A stretch of 64,000 bases of DNA from JABDIP01 sp965250245 (GTDB lineage: Bacteria; Pseudomonadota; Alphaproteobacteria; DSM-16000; Inquilinaceae). The stretch's first letter is position 1, and every line of letters starts with the position of its first letter. Below the pieces are notes generated by a model. The model saw only the letters and a program-made list of their open reading frames with translations. It was not told where the DNA came from and did no database searches. The stretch is taken from positions 1,860,001 through 1,924,000 of the forward strand of contig OZ252296.1 of NCBI GenBank assembly GCA_965250245.1. The letters run 5' to 3'. Both the position numbers and the translations under genes were made by a program. This document shows positions 8,238-17,226 of the stretch, in pieces.

Positions 8238-8332
8238 ATTGTCATTCCCGCGAAGGCGGGAATCCAGATTTCCCGTCCGCGCCATCGGCGCCACCGTGCC
8301 CCCTGGATTCCCGCCTTCGCGGGAATGACAAT
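8238..8332. repeat. Palindromic intergenic repeat, GTCATTCCCGCGAAGG type, copy 1
   Basis: Perfect 30-nt inverted arms (8238-8267, 8303-8332) with a 35-nt loop. This is the most frequent repeat family in the window. It fills most of the 294-bp gap after the araC-type start. Confidence 0.9.
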
Positions 8333-8386
8333 CAGGATAAGTGGCTGCGTGCCAAGATTTGCTACCGGCCTTTGGTTGCCGCACTT

Positions 8387-9601
8387 TCAGGCCGCAACCA
8401 GGCAGTCCGAGACCCGGCCACAGAGATCGCCGCGCTCCCCGACCACGACGCCGCTCAGGCCGAGCCATTCGCTGAGTGCCTCGAGCTCCGTCGCCAGCGC
8501 CTCCACGGCGGCACCGGTGCAGTGGCGGCGTTCGCCATGGGCGGCCAGCACCCGCAGCACGCCATCCTGCCGGTCGGCCTTCAAGTCGACCCGCGCAACC
8601 AGCCGGCCGCGATAGAGGAAGGGCAGCACGTAGTAGCCGAATTTCCGTTTCTCGGCGGGCACATAGATCTCGATGCGATAGCGGAACCGGAACAGCCGTT
8701 CGGTGCGCGACCGCTCCCAGACCAGCGGGTCGAAGGGGGAGAGCAGGGCGGTCCCGCTGCCCCGTGACGGCCAGACCGCCTCCGGGTCCAGGAACGCCTC
8801 CTGCCGCCAGCCCTCGACCGCCGCCGGCACCAGTGCACCCTCCTCGACCAGCTCGGCGATGGCCTGCTTGGACCCGGCCAGCGGCAGCCGGAAATAGTCG
8901 CGCAGGTCGGCCGCCGTCGCGATGCCCATGGACCGCATCGAGAGACGCACCAGCTCCCTCTGGGCGTCGGCTTCGGACGGGGTCGGCAGGGCCAGGATGT
9001 CCGGCGGGACGACCCGTTCCGGCAGGTCGTAGACCCGCTCGAATCCGCGCCGCGTCCCCGTTGTCACCGCGCCGGCCCAGAATAGGAATTCCAGCGCGAT
9101 CTTGCCGTCATGCCAGCCCCACCAGGGGCCGGTGCGCTCGCCGGGATCGCTGAGGTCACGGGCGGAGACGGGGCCGCGGTCGCGCACCTCGTCCAGCACG
9201 GCGGCCACGTAGTCCTTCCGCTCGCGGGCGAATTTCGCCAGCCCGCCATAGATGCCCTTCAGCCGGGCCGCGTTCTCCATCCGCCAGCGAAACAGCGGAT
9301 GGAGTTCCAACGGCAACAGCGACGCCTCATGCGCCCAGTATTCGAACAGCGCCCGGTCGCGCCGCTTCCAGGCCCGCCGGTCCAGCGATGCCCGGTCATA
9401 GGGGCCGATGCGGGAGAAGACCGGCATGTAGTGCGAGCGGATCAGCACGTTGACCGAATCGATCTGCAGCAGGCCCATGGTGCCGACCGCTTGGCCGATG
9501 CGCCGCCAGTTCGACGTCTCGGCGGATTTCGGCTTGGCGAAGCCCTGGGCGGCAAGGGCGATGCGGCGCGCCTGGTCGACGCTCAGCGTTTCGGTCGTCA
9601 T
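8387..9601 (-). CDS. YcaQ-family crosslink-repair DNA glycosylase, 404 aa
   Basis: A winged-helix DNA glycosylase of the AlkZ/YcaQ family, whose characterised members unhook interstrand crosslinks and remove bulky alkylated bases. LLQIDSVNV holds the family's catalytic QxD (Gln46, Asp48). SHYMPVFSRIGPYD and the C-terminal LSPFDPLVWER and PAEKRKFGYYVLPFLYRG segments are also diagnostic, and the length is normal. ATG 9601 is chosen over a start at 9637. The gene stands alone, divergent from the riboswitch-controlled gene. Confidence 0.88.
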   Translation of the reverse strand: MTTETLSVDQARRIALAAQGFAKPKSAETSNWRRIGQAVGTMGLLQIDSVNVLIRSHYMPVFSRIGPYDRASLDRRAWKRRDRALFEYWAHEASLLPLELHPLFRWRMENAARLKGIYGGLAKFARERKDYVAAVLDEVRDRGPVSARDLSDPGERTGPWWGWHDGKIALEFLFWAGAVTTGTRRGFERVYDLPERVVPPDILALPTPSEADAQRELVRLSMRSMGIATAADLRDYFRLPLAGSKQAIAELVEEGALVPAAVEGWRQEAFLDPEAVWPSRGSGTALLSPFDPLVWERSRTERLFRFRYRIEIYVPAEKRKFGYYVLPFLYRGRLVARVDLKADRQDGVLRVLAAHGERRHCTGAAVEALATELEALSEWLGLSGVVVGERGDLCGRVSDCLVAA

Positions 9602-9771
9602 CGGGAATTCGGTCCTGCAACGGTGTCGCGCGTCCATTTGACGGCCTTGGACGCCGTCTGCAAAGAGCCTAGGCGATGTCCGTGTCAGGATCTGTCAGCA
9701 GGCTGGCGAAATGCACACCGGCACATTCCATGGATGGACAGGAAGGCCGGGTCCGGTTTATTGCTGAGTCC

Positions 9772-9974
9772 GGTGGTTGCCGATGGCGTGTCCGCGCCGG
9801 AGGCTGAAAAGGGAACATGGTGCGGCCTGTCCAGGCCTACTCCGTGGCTGCCCCCGCAACTGTGAGCGGCGAGGCGGTTCCGCGCAAAAGCCACTGGGGA
9901 TCTCGGTCCCCGGGAAGGCTGGAACCGAGCCGGCGACCCGCGAGCCAGGAGACCTGCCGCCGTCGTTGCAACCT
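9772..9974 (+). promoter_or_regulatory. Cobalamin (B12) riboswitch
   Basis: All the conserved core segments are present in order: AAAAGGGAACATGGTGCGG (9807-9825), the B12-box neighbourhood GCTGCCCCCGCAACTGTGA (9847-9865), GCCACTGGGGA with CCCCGGGAAGGC, and CGAGCCAGGAGACCTGCC (9941-9958). A closing P1 helix can form between GGTTGC (9775-9780) and GCAACC (9968-9973). It ends 36 bp before the hupE-like start and should repress that gene when adenosylcobalamin is plentiful. It explains most of the 409-bp gap. Confidence 0.95.
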
Positions 9975-10010
9975 GCTTGATCCGTCGGGTGAGACGGAGG
10001 GGAGATCATC

Positions 10011-10643
10011 ATGAAACGCTTCGCAAAAACCGTCCTGCCCGCCATCGCCGCCCTGCTCGCCGCGACCCCGGCCCTGGTCCACCATCCGATGGGCGGCGGC
10101 ACGCCGGAGACCTTCTGGCACGGCCTGCTGTCCGGCTTCGGCCATCCCATCATCGGCGTTGACCACCTGGCTTTCGTGATCGCCGTCGGCCTTGCCGCCG
10201 CCTTCACGACCCGGCGGTACCTCACGCCGCTCGCGTTCATTGGCGCGACCATCGCCGGCTGCCTGCTGACCTATGGCGGCATCGCCCTGCCATTGGTGGA
10301 GTTCGTCGTCACCGGCTCGGTGGTCCTGGTCGGCGCGCTGGTGCTCTCCGGCCGCACGGTGCCGGGCCTCGCCTACGCCGCCATCTTCGCCGTCGCCGGT
10401 CTGTTCCACGGCTGGGCCTATGGCGAGGCGATCATCGGCGCGGAGACCACGCCGCTGCTGGCCTATCTCGGCGGCTTCGCGGTCATCCAGTACGGCATCG
10501 CCTGCGCCGCCATGTGGCTGGCCCGCACCGTCTGGAACGCCGGCACCGCCGAAGCCATCCAGCCCCGCCTGGCCGGCGCCGTCACCGCCGGCATCGGCGC
10601 CGCCTTCCTGATCGAGAACATCGAGGGCCTGATCTTCGGCTGA
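10011..10643 (+). CDS. HupE/UreJ-family membrane protein, likely B12-controlled cobalt transporter
   Basis: About six transmembrane helices with an N-terminal signal-like segment. The HupE/UreJ metal signature HPIIGVDHLAF is at residues ~44-54, and LFHGWAYGE is at ~126-134. Family members bring in Ni or Co. The B12 riboswitch directly upstream argues for cobalt uptake for cobalamin synthesis rather than nickel for hydrogenase or urease, and no such enzyme genes lie nearby. The start follows a GGAGGGGAG box. The stop is 3 bp from the end of the convergent HAD gene. Confidence 0.88.
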   Translation: MKRFAKTVLPAIAALLAATPALVHHPMGGGTPETFWHGLLSGFGHPIIGVDHLAFVIAVGLAAAFTTRRYLTPLAFIGATIAGCLLTYGGIALPLVEFVVTGSVVLVGALVLSGRTVPGLAYAAIFAVAGLFHGWAYGEAIIGAETTPLLAYLGGFAVIQYGIACAAMWLARTVWNAGTAEAIQPRLAGAVTAGIGAAFLIENIEGLIFG

Positions 10644-10646
10644 CCC

Positions 10647-11369
10647 TCAGGCGGCCAGCGCGTCCCGATGCGCGGCCGCCAGCTCGGCCATGCTGTTGAA
10701 GGTGAAATGCACGTCCGGCATCTCGCCGGGATCCCGGGTGGCGCCGAAGCCTTCCTGCTCGTATCGGCGATAGATCCAGCATGAGGCGAGGCCGTGCCGG
10801 TTGGCCGGCGCATGGTCGTGGAACAGGCTCTCGGCCGTGTGCAGGATCTCGGACTTGGCGACCCCGATGCCCTCCAGCATCCGCACCATGTACTCGAAGT
10901 TCCGGTCGGACGGCTTGTAGGAGCCGATATCCTCGGCCGTGTAGATGGCGTCGAAATCGACCTGCAGCTTCTCATTGCTCGCGGCGAAGCTCTCATTGTC
11001 GACGTTGGACAGGATGACCAGCTTGTAGTGCTGCTTCAGGTAGTCCAGCGCGTAAGCCGAGTCCGAAAAGGCCGGCCAGTCCTTGACCGACTGCCCATAG
11101 GCCGCGCATTCCTCCCACGACACCGCGACACCCCACTCCTCCGCCAGCCGGCGATAGACCGTCGGCAGCAGGTCGCGATAGGGCTTGGCCGGCGTCTGCG
11201 CCTGGTGCGCCGATTCATGCCGGGCATGGGCCTCCAGGATCTGGTCGCGGGACAGGGCGCGCCCGGCCCGATCGGTCAGCGGCTTCAGCCCCGCGATCAT
11301 GCCTGACTCCCAATCGATCAGGGTGCCGTAGCAGTCGAAGGTCAGCGCCTTGAAATCGGTCAGCTTCAT
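10647..11369 (-). CDS. HAD-superfamily haloacid dehalogenase, type II, 240 aa
   Basis: HAD motif I is FDCYGTLIDW with nucleophile Asp12. Motif II is LVILSNVDNE, the motif III Lys lies in IGSYKPSDRNF, and the late acidic motif region is at CWIYRR. The length and order match (S)-2-haloacid dehalogenases, which hydrolyse 2-haloacids, though many relatives act on other substrates; here the usual Asp-x-Asp second Asp is replaced, as in true dehalogenases. ATG 11369 is chosen over a start at 11387. The gene is monocistronic. Confidence 0.85.
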   Translation of the reverse strand: MKLTDFKALTFDCYGTLIDWESGMIAGLKPLTDRAGRALSRDQILEAHARHESAHQAQTPAKPYRDLLPTVYRRLAEEWGVAVSWEECAAYGQSVKDWPAFSDSAYALDYLKQHYKLVILSNVDNESFAASNEKLQVDFDAIYTAEDIGSYKPSDRNFEYMVRMLEGIGVAKSEILHTAESLFHDHAPANRHGLASCWIYRRYEQEGFGATRDPGEMPDVHFTFNSMAELAAAHRDALAA

Positions 11370-11553
11370 CGGTGTCGGTCCTCGCAATTCCTGATACGCG
11401 CGTCCGGACGGGGTGCGGCGCCATCATAATGCGTCACGCCGAGGGGCGCCCCGGGGAATGTGCCCGTCCGCCGCACCGGTCATTCTGACATCTTGCGCTT
11501 CACCGCACGCTGTGGCGGTGTCTGGCCTGCCGTGAATCGAGGGAGGCCCGCCG

Positions 11554-12180
11554 GTGACACGGAAGATCCTGATCCTGTTCGCCCATCCGGCGTACCAGCG
11601 CGCGCGGGTGCAGCCGGCCCTGCTGGCGGCGGCACGCAGCCTGGAGGGCGTGACGATCCACGATCTCTACGAGGCCTATCCGGATCTGATGATCGACGTG
11701 CCGCGGGAGCAGGCGCTGCTGCGGGACCATGACGTGATCGTCTTCCAGCACCCCTTCTACTGGTACTCGTCGCCGGCGATCCTCAAGGAATGGCAGGACC
11801 TGGTGCTGCAGCACGGCTTCGCCTATGGCCGCGACGCCACCGCGCTGCACGGCAAGATGGTGATGTCGGCGATCTCGGCCGGCGGCGGCGAGGCGGCCTA
11901 TCGCAAGGATGGCGTGAACCGCTACACCATCGCCGAACTGCTGCGCCCCTTCGAGCAGACCGCGGCCCTGTGCGGCATGCGCTGGCTGCCGCCCTTCGTG
12001 GTGCATGGGACGCTGCTTCTCGATGCCGACGCCATCGCCGGCCACGCCGAGGATTACCGCCGCGTGCTGACGGCCTTGCGGGACGGCGCCATCGACCCAT
12101 CCTCCAAGGCGATCGCCAAGCAGCCGCGCATCAATGCCGATCTCGGCGTGGTCTTGGGCCAAATGGCGGACGAGTCTTGA
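11554..12180 (+). CDS. KefF/KefG-like NAD(P)H quinone oxidoreductase, 208 aa
   Basis: A flavodoxin-fold flavoprotein: ILILFAHPAYQRARVQPAL binds FMN, VIVFQHPFYWYSSPAILKEWQD is the family core, and HGFAYG follows. Such proteins are the cytoplasmic ancillary subunits that activate KefB/KefC potassium efflux and protect against electrophiles. The GTG start at 11554 sits behind GGGAGG. The Kef transporter gene follows after 191 bp holding a palindromic repeat, so the two form a functional pair. Confidence 0.88.
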   Translation: MTRKILILFAHPAYQRARVQPALLAAARSLEGVTIHDLYEAYPDLMIDVPREQALLRDHDVIVFQHPFYWYSSPAILKEWQDLVLQHGFAYGRDATALHGKMVMSAISAGGGEAAYRKDGVNRYTIAELLRPFEQTAALCGMRWLPPFVVHGTLLLDADAIAGHAEDYRRVLTALRDGAIDPSSKAIAKQPRINADLGVVLGQMADES

Positions 12181-12220
12181 TTTGAAGGCACACACCGCTT
12201 TGGGACAACTCCAGCCACGC

Positions 12221-12298
12221 CGTTGTCATTCCCGCGAAGGCGGGAATCCAGCGAGCGCCGGCGTCGACTGGATTCCCGCCTTCGCGGGAATGACAACG
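12221..12298. repeat. Palindromic intergenic repeat, GTCATTCCCGCGAAGG type, copy 2
   Basis: Perfect 31-nt arms (12221-12251 and 12268-12298) with a 16-nt loop, between the KefF-like and Kef genes. Confidence 0.9.
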
Positions 12299-12371
12299 GA
12301 TGACAGGGGCAGGGGCGCTATGCACCCGGCTGCTCCACTCCAAGTGCCGATCGCATCCTAGGACACCACCC

Positions 12372-14327
12372 ATGGAACACGGCTCCTTCCTCGCCAACGC
12401 CTTCGTCTACCTGCTCGCGGCGGTCGTCTCCGTGCCGGTCGCAAAGCGGCTCGGCCTCGGCTCCGTGCTCGGCTACCTGATCGCCGGGGTGATCATCGGA
12501 CCGTTCGCCCTGGGCCTGGTGGGCGACCAGTCGGACGTCATGCATTTCGCCGAATTCGGCGTCGTCATGATGCTGTTCATCGTCGGGCTGGAGCTGCGGC
12601 CCTCTCTGCTGTGGCAGATGCGCGGGCCGATCCTCGGGCTCGGCGGGCTGCAGGTCGCGGTCACCACAGCCGCGATCGCGGCGATCGTCCTGGCGCTGGG
12701 CTTCGACTGGCGGGTGGCGCTGGCAATCGGCATGATCCTCGCCCTGTCCTCGACCGCCATCGTGCTGCAGACCCTGTCTGAGAAGGGCCTGATGAAGACG
12801 CCGGCCGGACGGTCCAGCTTCGCCGTCCTGCTGTTCCAGGACATCGCGGTGATCCCCATCCTGGCCCTTCTGCCCTTGCTGGCCATGCCGGACCTGGCGG
12901 GCGAGGCCGCCGGCGCCCATGGCGGCGACCATGGAGACGGCGGCCATGGCGGCGCGGACTGGATGGCGGGCCTGCCCGGCTGGGCGAACGCGCTGGTAGT
13001 CCTGGCGGCCGTCGCGTCGATCATTCTCGGCGGCCGTCTGCTGATCCGGCCGGCCTTCCGCTTCATCGCCGAGACCCGTCTGCGCGAGGTGTTCACCGCC
13101 GCCGCGCTGTTGCTGGTGATTGGCATCGCGCTGCTGATGCAGCTCGTCGGCTTGTCCCCGGCGCTCGGCACCTTCCTGGCCGGAGTCGTGCTGGCGGACA
13201 GCGAATTCCGCCACGAGCTCGAAGTGAACATCGAGCCCTTCAAGGGCCTGTTGCTCGGCCTGTTCTTCATTTCCGTTGGCGCCAGCATCGATTTCAACCT
13301 GCTGATCGGCAGTCCGCTGATGATCCTGGCCATGGTCCTGGGCCTGATCGTGATCAAGCTGGCGGTGCTCGCGGGCCTCGCCCGGGCCTTCCGCATGACC
13401 GCCCCGGACGGATTGCTGTTCGCCTTCGCCCTGGCCCAGGGCGGCGAGTTCGCCTTCGTGCTCTCCGCCTTCGCGCTTCAGAACGGCGTGCTGACTACCG
13501 AGATCGTCGCCCCGCTGATCGCCGCGGTGGCCCTGTCGATGCTTGTCACGCCGCTGCTGATGATCATCTACGAGACGGTCATCGCGCCGCGCTTCGCCGA
13601 CCGGGGCGAGGTCCGCGAGGCCGATACCATCACGCCGGAAGGCACCGCCATCATCGCCGGCTTCGGCCGCTTCGGGCAGATCATCGGCCGGTTGCTGATC
13701 GCCAACGGCTTCAAGATCACCGTGCTGGACCACAGCCCCAGCCAGATCGACCTGCTGCGCCGGTTCGGCAACAAGGTCTATTACGGCGACGCCTCCCGCG
13801 CCGAACTGTTGCACGCCGCCGGGGCGGAGGACGCGAAGCTGCTCGTGGTCGCGGTCGACGAGCGCGACAAGGCGCTGGAGATCGTCGACCATGCCCGCAA
13901 GCACTTCCCGCATCTGAAGATCGTCGCCCGCGCCTTCGATCGCCGCGATGCCTATGGGCTGATCGACCGGCAGGTCGACCACGTTTCCCGCGAGACCTTC
14001 GGCTCGGCCCTGGAGAGCGGTGTGGCGGCCCTGCGGCTCATGGGCTTCCGCGCCTATCAGGCGGAGCGCGCCGGCCGGCTGTTCCGCGACCATGACCGCG
14101 AGACCCTGCGCCAGCTCTCGGAACTCTGGGGCGACGACGCCTCCTATGGCGACGCCGTGCGCCAGCGCACCGCCGATCTGGAACAGCTGTTGCAGAGCGA
14201 CCTGGCCGACATGGGCACCGATGCCGCGCAGGGCGGCTGGGACACCAAGTCCCTGGTGGACGAGGCGCGCTCGGGCCACCAGCTCACATCGCCGGTCCTG
14301 GAGGCCTCCGCGCCGAAGACCGGATGA
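12372..14327 (+). CDS. Kef-type K+/H+ antiporter with RCK domain, 651 aa
   Basis: A CPA2-family membrane transporter. Residues 1-400 contain about 12 helices, with GLELRPSLLWQM, LSSTAIVLQTL and LFQDIAVIP as family landmarks. A cytoplasmic RCK/TrkA-N domain starts near 425 (IIAGFGRFGQIIGR, Rossmann Gly motif). It should expel K+ when gated by glutathione adducts, lowering internal pH under electrophile stress. A His/Gly/Asp-rich loop (~181-195, GAHGGDHGDGGHGG) is unusual and could bind metal. ATG 12372 is chosen; an upstream in-frame start runs through the leader. It is paired with the KefF-like gene. Confidence 0.9.
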   Translation: MEHGSFLANAFVYLLAAVVSVPVAKRLGLGSVLGYLIAGVIIGPFALGLVGDQSDVMHFAEFGVVMMLFIVGLELRPSLLWQMRGPILGLGGLQVAVTTAAIAAIVLALGFDWRVALAIGMILALSSTAIVLQTLSEKGLMKTPAGRSSFAVLLFQDIAVIPILALLPLLAMPDLAGEAAGAHGGDHGDGGHGGADWMAGLPGWANALVVLAAVASIILGGRLLIRPAFRFIAETRLREVFTAAALLLVIGIALLMQLVGLSPALGTFLAGVVLADSEFRHELEVNIEPFKGLLLGLFFISVGASIDFNLLIGSPLMILAMVLGLIVIKLAVLAGLARAFRMTAPDGLLFAFALAQGGEFAFVLSAFALQNGVLTTEIVAPLIAAVALSMLVTPLLMIIYETVIAPRFADRGEVREADTITPEGTAIIAGFGRFGQIIGRLLIANGFKITVLDHSPSQIDLLRRFGNKVYYGDASRAELLHAAGAEDAKLLVVAVDERDKALEIVDHARKHFPHLKIVARAFDRRDAYGLIDRQVDHVSRETFGSALESGVAALRLMGFRAYQAERAGRLFRDHDRETLRQLSELWGDDASYGDAVRQRTADLEQLLQSDLADMGTDAAQGGWDTKSLVDEARSGHQLTSPVLEASAPKTG

Positions 14328-14474
14328 ACGGGCCCGACGCCGGCTGGTCGCGGTTGCGGCATCGGATGTCGTCGGCGGACGCGACTCGATCCCGCGATAT
14401 CGTGTGACGTTTTGCTTCCGGAACCGGTCGGCAACTGATACGGGAGGTCCGGGCGAGCGACGGGAGGCGAGAGC

Positions 14475-16904
14475 GTGAAGACGACTGCCCAGGTAGCGGT
14501 GATCGGCGGCGGCGTGGTCGGCTGCTCGGTGCTGTACCACCTGACCAAGGCCGGCTGGACCGACATCGTGCTGATCGAGAAGTCGGAGCTGACCTCCGGC
14601 TCGACCTGGCACGCCGCCGGCGGCATGCACACCCTCAATGGCGATCCCAACGTCGCCAAGCTGCAGCAATACACCCTCGGCCTCTACAAGGAGATCGAGG
14701 AGGCGTCGGGCCAGTCCTGCGGCGCGCATATGCCGGGCGGCATCATGCTGGCCGACACGCCGGAGCGCCTGGAATGGCTCAAGATGGCCCATGCCCGCGG
14801 CCGCTATCTCGGCATGGAGACCCGTGTCGTGACGGTCGAGGAGGCGGCGGAGATCATGCCGCTGATCGATCCGTCCCACTTCGCCGGCGCCCTCTACGAT
14901 CCGCTGGAAGGCCATGTCGACCCCTCAGGCGTCACCCAGGCCTACGCCAAATGCGCCACCCAGTCGGGCGCGGAGATCTACCGCCATACCCGGGTGACCG
15001 GCATGACCCAGCGGGTCGGCGGAAGCTGGGACGTGGAGACCGACAAGGGCACGATCCAGGCCGAGCACGTGGTCAATGCCGGCGGGCTGTGGGCGCGGGA
15101 AGTCGGCCGCATGGTCGGCCGCGAGCTGCCGGTGCTGGCCATGGAGCACCAATACCTGGTGACAGAGGACATGCCGGAAGCGCTCGCCGCCAACGAGGCG
15201 ACCGGCAAGGAGCTGCCGCACTGCATCGATTTCGGGGCCGAGATCTACCTGCGCCAGGAAGGCCGGGGCATGCTGCTCGGCACCTATGAAACCCATGGCG
15301 TGCCGTGGTCGGAGAAGGACACGCCCTGGGATTTCGAGATGGCGCTGCTGCCCAACGACCTCGACCGCATCTCCGAGCGGCTGGAGATGGGCTTCGAGCA
15401 TTTTCCGGCCTTCGCGGAGGCCGGCATCAAGCGGGTGATCAACGGCCCCTTCACCTTCGCGCCGGACGGCAACCCGCTGGTCGGGCCGGTCCGGGGCTTG
15501 CGCAATTACTGGCTGGCCTGCGGCGTCATGGCCGGGTTCAGCCAGGGCGGCGGCGTCGGGCTGGCGCTGGCCAACTGGATGGTCGAGGGCGATCCGGGCT
15601 TCGACATCTGGGGCATGGACAATGCCCGCTTCGGCGACTGGGCGACCCGCGCCTACACCAATGCCAAGGTGCGGGAGAATTACGGCCGCCGCTTCTCCAT
15701 CACCTTCCCGAACGAGGAACTGCCCGCCGGCCGACCCTTGCGCACGACGGCGCTCTACGAGACCTGGAAAGAAGACCGGGCGGTGTTCGGTGCCGCCTAT
15801 GGGCTGGAGCACCCGCTCTGGTTCGCCGAGGAGGGGCAGGAGGCGGCCGACATCGTCAGCTTCCGCCGCTCCAATGATTTCAATGCCGTGGCGGGTGAAT
15901 GTCGCACGGTGCGCGAAGCGGTCGGCCTGTTGGAAATCTCCAACTTCGCCAAGTACGAGATCGCCGGGCCCGGGGCCGAGGCCTGGCTCGACCGGCTGCT
16001 GCCCAACACGCTGCCGAAGCCGGGCCGCATCGTGCTGTCACCGATGCTGAACGAGCAGGGCCGGCTGATCGGCGATTTCACCGTCGCAAGGCTGGCCCCG
16101 GACGATTTCTGCCTGTTCGGCTCCGGCATCGCCGAGGACTACCACATGCGCTGGTTCCAGGCGCATCTGCCGGACAGTGGTGTGAGCCTTCGGGCCCTCG
16201 GTACGGACCTAGTTGGTCTGCAGATCGCGGGACCGAAGGCGCGCGACCTCCTGGCCCGGGTCGCCGACGAGGACGTGTCGAAAGAGTCCTTCCGCTTCAT
16301 GGCCTTCCGGCCCATGGGCATCGGCATGATCCCGGCCCTGGTCGGCCGCATCAGCTTCACCGGCGATCTCGGCTACGAGATCTGGGTGACACCGGATTAC
16401 CTGCGTGCCCTGCACAATTTGCTGCGCGCCGAGGGCGCCGATCTCGGCCTCAAGCCGTTCGGCGGCCGCGCCCTCAACAGCCTGCGGCTGGAGAAGAGCT
16501 GGGGCAGCTGGGCCCGCGAATACCGGCCGATCTACACCCCCTGGGAAGCCGGCCTCGGCCGCTTCGTCGCCCCCGACAAGAAGCCGGACTTCATCGGCCG
16601 CGACGCCCTGCTGGCCGCCCGCGACGCCGGCCCGAAACAGCAACTCGTCACCCTGGTGGTCGACGCCGCCGACGCCGACGTGGTCGGCGACGAACCGATC
16701 TTCCGCGGTGACTCAGTCGTCGGCTGGGTCACCTCCGGCGGCTACGCCCACCATGTCGGCAAGTCGGTCGCGATGGGCTACATCGAGACCGAGGCCTTGG
16801 ACGCCGATGCCGAATACGGCGTCGAGATCATCGGCGAGGTCCGGCCCGCGACGGTGCAGTCCGAGCCGCTGTTCGACCCCAAGGCGGAGCGGATGCGGGG
16901 GTGA
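14475..16904 (+). CDS. Sarcosine/dimethylglycine dehydrogenase-like flavoprotein, 809 aa
   Basis: An N-terminal FAD oxidase domain (VIGGGVVGCSVLYHL) has His46 in SGSTWHAAGG, the position where this family attaches FAD covalently. A middle FAO-type linker spans roughly 385-440, and a C-terminal GcvT-like tetrahydrofolate-binding domain (~440-809) includes GDLGYEIW and the aminomethyltransferase C-terminal barrel. Relatives demethylate sarcosine, dimethylglycine or similar N-methyl amines and pass the one-carbon unit to folate. The exact substrate is uncertain. The start is GTG 14475 after a GGGAGGCGAGAG box. It is monocistronic. Confidence 0.87.
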   Translation: MKTTAQVAVIGGGVVGCSVLYHLTKAGWTDIVLIEKSELTSGSTWHAAGGMHTLNGDPNVAKLQQYTLGLYKEIEEASGQSCGAHMPGGIMLADTPERLEWLKMAHARGRYLGMETRVVTVEEAAEIMPLIDPSHFAGALYDPLEGHVDPSGVTQAYAKCATQSGAEIYRHTRVTGMTQRVGGSWDVETDKGTIQAEHVVNAGGLWAREVGRMVGRELPVLAMEHQYLVTEDMPEALAANEATGKELPHCIDFGAEIYLRQEGRGMLLGTYETHGVPWSEKDTPWDFEMALLPNDLDRISERLEMGFEHFPAFAEAGIKRVINGPFTFAPDGNPLVGPVRGLRNYWLACGVMAGFSQGGGVGLALANWMVEGDPGFDIWGMDNARFGDWATRAYTNAKVRENYGRRFSITFPNEELPAGRPLRTTALYETWKEDRAVFGAAYGLEHPLWFAEEGQEAADIVSFRRSNDFNAVAGECRTVREAVGLLEISNFAKYEIAGPGAEAWLDRLLPNTLPKPGRIVLSPMLNEQGRLIGDFTVARLAPDDFCLFGSGIAEDYHMRWFQAHLPDSGVSLRALGTDLVGLQIAGPKARDLLARVADEDVSKESFRFMAFRPMGIGMIPALVGRISFTGDLGYEIWVTPDYLRALHNLLRAEGADLGLKPFGGRALNSLRLEKSWGSWAREYRPIYTPWEAGLGRFVAPDKKPDFIGRDALLAARDAGPKQQLVTLVVDAADADVVGDEPIFRGDSVVGWVTSGGYAHHVGKSVAMGYIETEALDADAEYGVEIIGEVRPATVQSEPLFDPKAERMRG

Positions 16905-16928
16905 GTTTCTAAAGGGTGAACTTTAGAA

Positions 16929-17084
16929 ACCACAGAGGCACAGAGACACAGAGGACCAAATAAAGAAGATCGTCATTCCCGCGAAGGCGGGAATCTCGAG
17001 ACGCAGGCGCTCAATCCATCGAGATTCCCGCCTTCGCGGGAATGACGATCTAGTGGGTTGGTTGGTTCTCTGTGCCTCTGTGGT
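16929..17084. repeat. Nested palindrome: GTCATTCCCGCGAAGG copy 3 inside a second inverted repeat
   Basis: The inner 30-nt arms are 16968-16997 and 17021-17050. Outside them is an unrelated perfect 17-nt inverted pair (16929-16945 and 17068-17084, ACCACAGAGGCACAGAG). The structure fills half of the 322-bp gap 16905-17226. The rest (17085-17226) is GC-rich with no gene that I can see. Confidence 0.88.
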
Positions 17085-17226
17085 GAATCCCCTGGTTCCA
17101 AAAAAAGAGCCCCGCCGGGACGCCGAGGGAGAGCAGCGTCGCTGGCGGGGCTGGCCGGCGATGCGGCGGTCCGGGCAGGGGGGATCGGACCGCCGTGAGG
17201 GGTGCCGGCGAGTGGGGGAGGTTGGG

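Noticed and set aside
12318..14915. 865-codon open frame antisense to the Kef gene
   Set aside because: An antisense shadow of a well-identified gene in GC-rich DNA; its product is low-complexity with no domain.
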